Assembly (NCBI GenBank): GCA_963730685.1
Contig: CAVSSP010000005.1
Location: 192,624 to 256,623, forward strand
DNA from: Bog-756 sp963730685
GTDB lineage: Bacteria; Actinomycetota; Acidimicrobiia; Acidimicrobiales; RAAP-2
Reading direction: 5' to 3'
Length of the DNA: 64,000 nt
A program made the translations under genes and the position numbers. Below are positions 58,749-64,000 of the stretch, one piece after another. The notes under the pieces were generated by a model. That model had not been told where the DNA came from, ran no database searches, and was given only the letters and a program-made list of their open reading frames with translations. Within the stretch, counting starts at the first letter, position 1; each line of letters begins with the position of its first letter.

Positions 58749-59438
58749 ATGGACAACCCGAGGGCCGAGAAGGTCGCCGTCGTGGACGAGGTACGTGAGC
58801 GCCTCGAGTCGTCCGACGGTGCCGTGCTGACCGAGTACCGGGGCCTCACCGTCGCCGAACTGGCCGAACTCCGTCGTGAGCTGACTGCGGCCGGTGGCGA
58901 CTACAAGGTGTACAAGAACACCCTGGTGCGCCTGGCCGTCGCCGACGGTCCCCAGGCCGGGATCCACGACCTGCTGACCGGACCAACCGCCATCGCCTTC
59001 GTGAAGGGCGACGTCAGCGCGGTGGCCAAGGCGCTCCGTGACTTCGCCAGGGCAAACCCGAACCTGGTGGTGAAAGGCGGCGTCGTCGGCTCGGGCATGT
59101 TGTCCGCGTCGGACATCAACCTGTTGGCCGATCTGCCGCCCAGGGAGACCCTGTTGGCCCAGTTCGCCGGGGCCCTCGCCGCACCGCTCCAGCAGCTGGC
59201 CGGCCTGGTCCAGGCGTTGCCCCGCAACCTTGTCTACGGCATCTCGGCCCTGATCGAGCAGCGTCAGGCGTCCGGTGAGGAGGCCCCGGCCCCCGAGGCC
59301 GCCCCCGACGAGGCCCCGGCCCCCGAGGCCGCCACCGACGAGGCCCCGGCCCCCGAGGCCGCCCCCGACGAGGCCCCGGCCCCCGAGGCCGCCACCGACG
59401 AGGCCCCGGCCACCGACGAGGCCCCGGCCCCGGAGTAG
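58749..59438 (+). CDS. rplJ: 50S ribosomal protein L10 with acidic repeat tail
   Basis: L10 anchors L7/L12 dimers to the ribosome. The normal part covers residues 1-176 (KVAVVDEVRERLESSDGAVLTEYRGL, then NTLVRLAV, GPTAIAF and the C-terminal helix LAGLVQALPRNLVYGI). After it comes a tail of about 53 residues built from EAPAPEAAPD and EAPAPEAATD units, encoded by perfect 30- and 60-base tandem repeats (59281-59430). The tail is unusual in length and regularity and follows the L7/L12-binding helix. The ATG at 58749 follows TTGGAGGG. rplL follows 91 bases later. Confidence 0.95.
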   Translation: MDNPRAEKVAVVDEVRERLESSDGAVLTEYRGLTVAELAELRRELTAAGGDYKVYKNTLVRLAVADGPQAGIHDLLTGPTAIAFVKGDVSAVAKALRDFARANPNLVVKGGVVGSGMLSASDINLLADLPPRETLLAQFAGALAAPLQQLAGLVQALPRNLVYGISALIEQRQASGEEAPAPEAAPDEAPAPEAATDEAPAPEAAPDEAPAPEAATDEAPATDEAPAPE

Positions 59439-59529
59439 GGCCGGCCCGACTGCAGCACCCCGAGGCCCAGACTCGGGACCCAGACCCAACGCAATCGCAC
59501 GTAGAAACAGCAAACAAGGAGCAAAGACA

Positions 59530-59922
59530 ATGGCAGGCACCCTGACCAAGGACCAGATTCTGGACGGCATCTCCGAGCTGTCCGTCCTCGAGCTGAGCGA
59601 GCTGCTCAAGGAGTTCGAGGAGCGCTTCGGCGTGACCGCGGCGGCCCCCGTCGCAGTTGCGGCTGCCGCACCGGCCGCCGGCGGCGACGCCGGGGGTGGC
59701 GAGGAGGAGAAGACCGAGTTCGACGTCATCCTCACCGCAGCGGGCGACAAGAAGATCCAGGTGATCAAGGAGGTGCGTTCGCTGACCAGCCTCGGCCTGA
59801 AGGAGGCCAAGGACCTGGTGGACGGCGCTCCCAAGCCGGTACTGGAGAAGGCCAACAAGGAAGACGCAGAGAAGGCAAAGGCCCAGCTCGAAGGAGCCGG
59901 CGCCACCGTCGAGCTCAAGTAG
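59530..59922 (+). CDS. rplL: 50S ribosomal protein L7/L12
   Basis: A 130-residue stalk protein that recruits translation GTPases. The N-terminal dimer helix (TLTKDQILDGISELSVLELSELL), an Ala-rich hinge (VAVAAAAPAAGGDAG) and the C-terminal domain (EFDVILTAAGDKKIQVIKEVR, then GLKEAKDLVDGAPK) are all present. The ATG at 59530 follows AAGGAGC. A hairpin follows its stop, then a 450-base gap to rpoB. Confidence 0.97.
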   Translation: MAGTLTKDQILDGISELSVLELSELLKEFEERFGVTAAAPVAVAAAAPAAGGDAGGGEEEKTEFDVILTAAGDKKIQVIKEVRSLTSLGLKEAKDLVDGAPKPVLEKANKEDAEKAKAQLEGAGATVELK

Positions 59923-59934
59923 CGCCCCCGGGCT

Positions 59935-59962
59935 CCCGGTCGCCGAGTATTCGGCGGCCGGG
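59935..59962 (+). terminator. Hairpin after rplL
   Basis: CCCGGTCGCCGA and TCGGCGGCCGGG form a 12-bp stem (one T-G pair) around GTAT, 12 bases after the rplL stop. It may end or attenuate the rplJL transcript before the rpoB promoters. Confidence 0.65.
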
Positions 59963-60061
59963 GGTGGGGACGTAGGGGTGCGCGGGTCCGTCCCAGCTTC
60001 CCGGACGACCGAAGAGCCGTCCCAGGTACCATGCACGGGAGGGCGGAATGCAGGAAGATCC

Positions 60062-60090
60062 TTGACGGGGGGAGGAGTGTCTCCTAGCCT
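60062..60090 (+). promoter_or_regulatory. Candidate rpoB promoter 1
   Basis: TTGACG at 60062-60067 and TAGCCT at 60085-60090 have a 17-base spacer, close to the actinobacterial housekeeping consensus (TTGAC-n17-TAnnnT). It lies about 280 bases upstream of rpoB. Confidence 0.6.
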
Positions 60091-60125
60091 GTGCAGGCCT
60101 GGATCGGGGATTTCCGCCCTCGGGC

Positions 60126-60154
60126 TTGTGATCCTGTCCGCGTCCGGATAGGAT
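60126..60154 (+). promoter_or_regulatory. Candidate rpoB promoter 2
   Basis: TTGTGA at 60126-60131 and TAGGAT at 60149-60154 have a 17-base spacer, 64 bases downstream of promoter 1. Tandem promoters before rpoB would allow growth-rate-dependent control. Confidence 0.5.
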
Positions 60155-60372
60155 TACTGGTTGCCGTGCCTGCTCCTTCCGCCTGCCCCCGTGTTTTGGC
60201 TGATTGACGCGCGCCCTGGCGCCCCCTTCGACCGCTCCGGCGGTAGTCGTCGACCCCCGGAGAAGTCTCCGACAAGCAGTACTCGACATGCAGCACCTCG
60301 ACCTTGAGCAGTGAATCACCGCAGTAACCCTTTCGTCACCCCATTCGCCACGCAACTGGGAGGAGTAGGCCG

Positions 60373-63300
60373 TTGCCTACACGGTCCAACAGCCCGGAAC
60401 GTTTTTCTTTCGCCAACATCGATGAGGCCCTGCCTCTGCCGGACCTCGTTGCCATTCAGCGGGACTCCTTCCAGTGGTTCCTCGATCGCGGTCTGGCCGA
60501 GACGTTCAACGACATCAGCCCCATCGAGGACTTCACCGGTCAACTGAGCCTCGAGCTGGAGTTCGATCCGACCGATCCCGACCTGCGCCCGCCACCCAAG
60601 TTCTCGGTGGAGGAGTGCAAGGAGAAGGACATGACCTACGCCGCGCCCGTGTTCGTGCGCGCCCGGTTCATGAACGCCGGCACCGGCGAGATCAAGGAGC
60701 AGACGGTCTTCATGGGGGACTTCCCGGTGATGACCGACAAGGGGACGTTCATCGTCAACGGGACCGAGCGGGTCGTCGTCAGCCAGCTGGTCCGTTCCCC
60801 CGGGGTGATCTTCCAGCCCGGCCGTGACGCCAAGACCGTCTTCACCGGGACCATCCACCCCTACCGCGGCGAGTGGATCGAATTCGACGTCGAGGCCAAG
60901 CCGGGCAAGGACGTCACCGCCGGGTGCCGGGTGGCCCGCAAGCGCCGGCTGTCCCTCTTCGTGCTGCTTCGCGCCCTCGGGTACGAGGACCAGGCCTTTC
61001 TCGAGCGGTTCGTGCGGCACTTCGACTTCCTCGAAGGACAGTGGGAGAAGGAGCAGAACCTGGCTCCCACCCGCGAGGAGGCCCTGCTCGAGATCTACAA
61101 GCGGGCCCGTCCGGGCGAGCCGCTCTCCGTCGAGGCCGCCCGCCAGTACTTCGAGAACGCCTTCTTCAACCCCAAGCGCTACGACCTGACCCGGGTGGGG
61201 CGCTACAAGCTCAACCGGAAGCTCGGCCCGGAGATCGAGCGCATCTCGGACATCCTCAAGATCGACCTCGAGCGCCCCACTCCGACCCAGGGCGTGCTCA
61301 GCCCGTCGGAGATCCTGGCGTCGTCGACCTACATGCTCCATCTGGCCAAGCACATGGCCGACGGGGAGTCCACCTACCGGATCGACGACCAGGACCACTT
61401 CGCCAACCGGCGGATCCGTTCGGTCGGCGAGCTCATCCAGAACCAGGTCCGGGTAGGTCTGTCCCGCATGGAGCGGGTCGTGCGCGAGCGCATGACCACC
61501 CAGGACGTCGAGGCCATCACCCCCCAGACCCTCATCAACATCCGCCCGGTGGTGGCGGCGGTGAAGGAGTTCTTCGGGACCAGCCAGCTCAGTCAGTTCA
61601 TGGACCAGAACAACCCCTTGTCGGGGTTGGCCCACAAGCGTCGCCTGTCGGCCCTCGGGCCCGGAGGCCTCTCCCGTGAGCGGGCCGGCTTCGAGGTACG
61701 TGACGTGCACACCTCCCACTACGGACGGATGTGCCCGATCGAGACCCCCGAGGGTCCCAACATCGGACTCATCGGCTCGCTGGCCACCTATGCCCGGGTC
61801 AACGAGTACGGGTTCATCGAGACCCCCTACCGCAAGGTGGTCGACGGCGTGGTGACCAAGGAGATCACCTACCTGGCCGCCGACGAGGAGGAGGAGCACG
61901 TCATCGCCCAGGCGTCTGCGGCGCTGGACGACAACGGCCACTTCGCCGAGGACCGGGTCCTGGTCCGCCGCGGGCCCCAGGGCACCGGCGTGCGGGTCGG
62001 TGCCACCACGACCTCCTACGGCACGACGTCGGAGATCGACTTCGTGCCCCCGGCCGAGGTCGACCTGATGGACGTGTCCCCCAAGCAGATCGTGTCGGTG
62101 TCGACCGCACTGATCCCCTTCGTGGAGCACGACGATGCCAACCGGGCGCTCATGGGCGCCAACATGCAGAAGCAGGCGGTGCCCCTGGTGGTGCCCGAGG
62201 CCCCCTACATCGGCACCGGGGTCGAGGCGCGCGCCGCCCGCGACGCCGGTGACGTGGTGATGGCCGAGGCCGATGGCGTGGTGGCCGACGTGTCCGGCGA
62301 CCAGATCGTGGTCGAGTACAAGGCCGGTGCCAAGGACCGCCTGGGCGCGGTGCTGGGCAAGAAGACCTACCGCCTGGCCAAGTTCCGGCGCTCCAACCAG
62401 AACACCGCCATCAACCAGAAGGTCATCGTGGACGAGGGCCAGAAGGTGTCGGCCGGCGATGTGCTCGCCGACGGCCCCGCCACCCACAACGGTGAGCTCG
62501 CCCTGGGCAAGAACCTCCTGGTGGCCTTCATGCCCTGGGAGGGCTACAACTACGAGGACGCCATCATCTTGTCCGAGCGCCTGGTGAAGGACGACGTGCT
62601 CACGTCGATCCACATCGAGGAGCACGAGGTGGACGCCCGTGACACCAAGCTGGGCGCCGAGGAGATCACCCGGGACATCCCCAATCTGTCCGAGGAGATC
62701 CTCGCCGACCTCGACGAGCGAGGCATCATCCGCATCGGCGCCGAAGTGGGGCCCGGCGACGTGCTGGTCGGCAAGGTCACCCCCAAGGGCGAAACCGAGC
62801 AGACCCCCGAGGAGCGCCTGCTGCGGGCGATCTTCGGTGAGAAGGCCCGCGAAGTGCGCGACACCTCCTTGAAGGTGCCCCACGGCGAGCAGGGGACGGT
62901 CATCGACGTGCGGGTCTTCTCCCGCGACGACGCCCACGAGCTCCCGCCCGGGGTCGAGCAGCTGGTCCGCGTGTACGTGGCCCAGAAGCGCAAGATCTCC
63001 GAGGGCGACAAGCTGGCCGGACGCCACGGCAACAAGGGCGTCATCTCCAAGATCCTCCCCATCGAGGACATGCCCTACCAGGCCGACGGGACCCCGGTCG
63101 ACATCATCCTCAACCCGCTGGGCGTGCCCAGCCGGATGAACGTGGGCCAGGTCCTCGAGTCCCACCTGGGCTATGCCGCCCGCTGGGGCTGGGAGGGCGC
63201 CGGTGACGTGGCCCGGACGCCCCTGCGGGGCACCGAGACCAAGACCCGGCCCCGTACCGACCCCGCAGTGTGGGTGTCCACACCGGTGTTCGACGGTGCC

Positions 63301-63948
63301 CACTGGGACGAGGAGGCCGACGCCGGCCGCCACCCGACCATCCAGCAGATCTTCCGCAAGCTCAACCCCGACGGCGTCGACGGTGCCGTCCAGGTCTCCG
63401 ACGACGGCAAGAGCGAGCTGTGGAACGGCCGCACGGGAGAGAAGTACGACAACCCGATCTCGGTCGGCTACGTCTACATCTTGAAGCTCCACCACCTGGT
63501 GGACGACAAGATCCACGCCCGCTCGACCGGCCCCTACTCGATGATCACCCAGCAGCCGCTGGGGGGCAAGGCCCAGTTCGGTGGCCAGCGCTTCGGTGAG
63601 ATGGAGGTGTGGGCCCTCGAGGCGTTCGGGGCCGCCTACGCCCTCCAGGAGCTGTTGACCATCAAGTCGGACGACGTGCTCGGTCGGGTCAAGGTCTACG
63701 AGGCCATCGTGAAGGGGGAGAACATCCCCGAGCCGGGGATCCCGGAGAGCTTCAAGGTGCTCATCAAGGAGATGCAGTCCCTCTGTCTGGACGTCGAGGT
63801 CCTGGCACCGGGTGGAGAAGAGATCGAGATGCGAGAGCTGGACGAGGACGTGTTCCGCACGGCCGAGGAACTCGGTATCGACATCAGCCGGCCTGAGCGC
63901 GGGTCGGACGAGGAAGATGCACGACGCGCCGCGGAAAGGGGATTCTGA
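60373..63948 (+). CDS. rpoB: DNA-directed RNA polymerase subunit beta
   Basis: A 1,191-residue core polymerase subunit, complete and unbroken. Landmarks are the rifampicin region GTSQLSQFMDQNNPLSGLAHKRRLSALGPGG, written here only as its key parts: SQFMDQNN, then HKRRLSALG. All the usual resistance positions carry the wild-type residue. Also present are GRMCPIETPEGPNIGLI, the catalytic-site phrase GYNYEDAI, RHGNKGVISKI and the C-terminal FKVLIKEMQSLCLDV. The start is a TTG at 60373 behind GGGAGGAG, giving PTRSNSPERFSFANI; no better ATG or GTG exists nearby. Its stop overlaps the rpoC start (TGATG). Confidence 0.98.
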   Translation: MPTRSNSPERFSFANIDEALPLPDLVAIQRDSFQWFLDRGLAETFNDISPIEDFTGQLSLELEFDPTDPDLRPPPKFSVEECKEKDMTYAAPVFVRARFMNAGTGEIKEQTVFMGDFPVMTDKGTFIVNGTERVVVSQLVRSPGVIFQPGRDAKTVFTGTIHPYRGEWIEFDVEAKPGKDVTAGCRVARKRRLSLFVLLRALGYEDQAFLERFVRHFDFLEGQWEKEQNLAPTREEALLEIYKRARPGEPLSVEAARQYFENAFFNPKRYDLTRVGRYKLNRKLGPEIERISDILKIDLERPTPTQGVLSPSEILASSTYMLHLAKHMADGESTYRIDDQDHFANRRIRSVGELIQNQVRVGLSRMERVVRERMTTQDVEAITPQTLINIRPVVAAVKEFFGTSQLSQFMDQNNPLSGLAHKRRLSALGPGGLSRERAGFEVRDVHTSHYGRMCPIETPEGPNIGLIGSLATYARVNEYGFIETPYRKVVDGVVTKEITYLAADEEEEHVIAQASAALDDNGHFAEDRVLVRRGPQGTGVRVGATTTSYGTTSEIDFVPPAEVDLMDVSPKQIVSVSTALIPFVEHDDANRALMGANMQKQAVPLVVPEAPYIGTGVEARAARDAGDVVMAEADGVVADVSGDQIVVEYKAGAKDRLGAVLGKKTYRLAKFRRSNQNTAINQKVIVDEGQKVSAGDVLADGPATHNGELALGKNLLVAFMPWEGYNYEDAIILSERLVKDDVLTSIHIEEHEVDARDTKLGAEEITRDIPNLSEEILADLDERGIIRIGAEVGPGDVLVGKVTPKGETEQTPEERLLRAIFGEKAREVRDTSLKVPHGEQGTVIDVRVFSRDDAHELPPGVEQLVRVYVAQKRKISEGDKLAGRHGNKGVISKILPIEDMPYQADGTPVDIILNPLGVPSRMNVGQVLESHLGYAARWGWEGAGDVARTPLRGTETKTRPRTDPAVWVSTPVFDGAHWDEEADAGRHPTIQQIFRKLNPDGVDGAVQVSDDGKSELWNGRTGEKYDNPISVGYVYILKLHHLVDDKIHARSTGPYSMITQQPLGGKAQFGGQRFGEMEVWALEAFGAAYALQELLTIKSDDVLGRVKVYEAIVKGENIPEPGIPESFKVLIKEMQSLCLDVEVLAPGGEEIEMRELDEDVFRTAEELGIDISRPERGSDEEDARRAAERGF

Positions 63949-64000
63949 TGTTGGATGTCAATGACTTCGATCAGCTGAGGATCGGTCTGGCGACAGCCGA
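63948..64000 (+). CDS. rpoC: DNA-directed RNA polymerase subunit beta', N-terminus only
   Basis: Only the first 17 codons lie in the window (MLDVNDFDQLRIGLATA). The ATG at 63948 shares its first base with the rpoB stop and follows AAAGGGG. DFDQLRIGLAT is the standard actinobacterial start of the beta' subunit. The rest lies beyond 64000. Confidence 0.92.
   Translation, partial: MLDVNDFDQLRIGLATA

Larger units (their letters stand above)
59963..60372 (+). other. rplL-rpoB intergenic region (leader of rpoBC)
   Basis: About 410 bases without a gene. It contains two candidate promoters (60062-60090 and 60126-60154), a possible hairpin near 60250-60275 (CCCCGGAGAAGTCTCCG-type pairing) and the rpoB ribosome site GGGAGGAG just before the TTG start. 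A long untranslated leader for rpoBC, independent of the ribosomal-protein operon, is common in actinobacteria. Confidence 0.6.

Noticed and set aside
60316..63516. 1,066-codon minus-strand frame opposite rpoB
   Set aside because: It is antisense to the intact rpoB and has low-complexity His/Asp/Val-rich composition typical of shadow frames.

Overview
The window is GC-rich, double-strand-coding chromosomal DNA from an actinobacterium. An Acidimicrobiia-like lineage is my inference. It rests on base composition, on an actinobacterial-type DUF3097 protein and a LEM-3-like GIY-YIG protein, on an acyl-CoA carboxylase epsilon-like subunit, and on the style of the secreted repeat proteins. I see no rRNA, CRISPR array, prophage or insertion sequence.

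Layout. 1-2.6 kb: a PAS-domain remnant beside tRNA-Ser(CGA), a HAD-IB phosphatase and an AT-richer, gene-poor stretch. 2.6-18.3 kb: a cell-surface region. A chain of overlapping genes encodes a GT2/GtrA/HprK-like fusion, a GT39-type transferase, a phosphoesterase-fold protein lacking key residues, a membrane-anchored surface protein, a GH99-like lipoprotein and a small secreted protein. Two large secreted repeat proteins follow. 18.3-22.7 kb: housekeeping genes tadA, tRNA-Ser(GGA), SRP RNA, dnaX, recR and sixA. 22.7-33.9 kb: C4/C5 acyl-CoA genes (thiolase, ccr, epimerase, carboxylase beta and epsilon-like subunits, ethylmalonyl-CoA mutase, 3-hydroxybutyryl-CoA dehydrogenase), which point to the ethylmalonyl-CoA route. 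34-48.9 kb: hydrolases, tandem cyclophilins, lysC-asd, phoU, ndh, rmuC, a UDP-sulfoquinovose synthase, citrate synthase and TesB thioesterase. 49-54.7 kb: GH1 glucosidase, GtrA protein, an FTR1-like permease pair, YajQ and an MptB-like mannosyltransferase. 54.7-64 kb: a GNAT gene, then the canonical block tRNA-Thr/Met, rpmG, tRNA-Trp, secE, nusG, rplK, rplA, L10 leader, rplJ, rplL, rpoB and the first codons of rpoC.

A central caution: about 20 genes between 7.7 and 48.5 kb are broken by single-base indels, mostly one extra G or C in a short G/C run. Essential genes such as recR, tadA, pccB and gltA are affected, and correcting one base restores conserved motifs each time. I read these as sequencing errors, so each such gene is given as one locus with its frame changes noted. 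Stretches such as 32-44 kb and 49-64 kb look clean.

The most unusual biology is the 2.65-10.9 kb operon: lipid-linked sugar synthesis and transfer genes coupled to exported glycan-cleaving and surface proteins, led by a glycosyltransferase fused to an HPr-kinase-like P-loop domain that also has its own strong internal ribosome-binding site.
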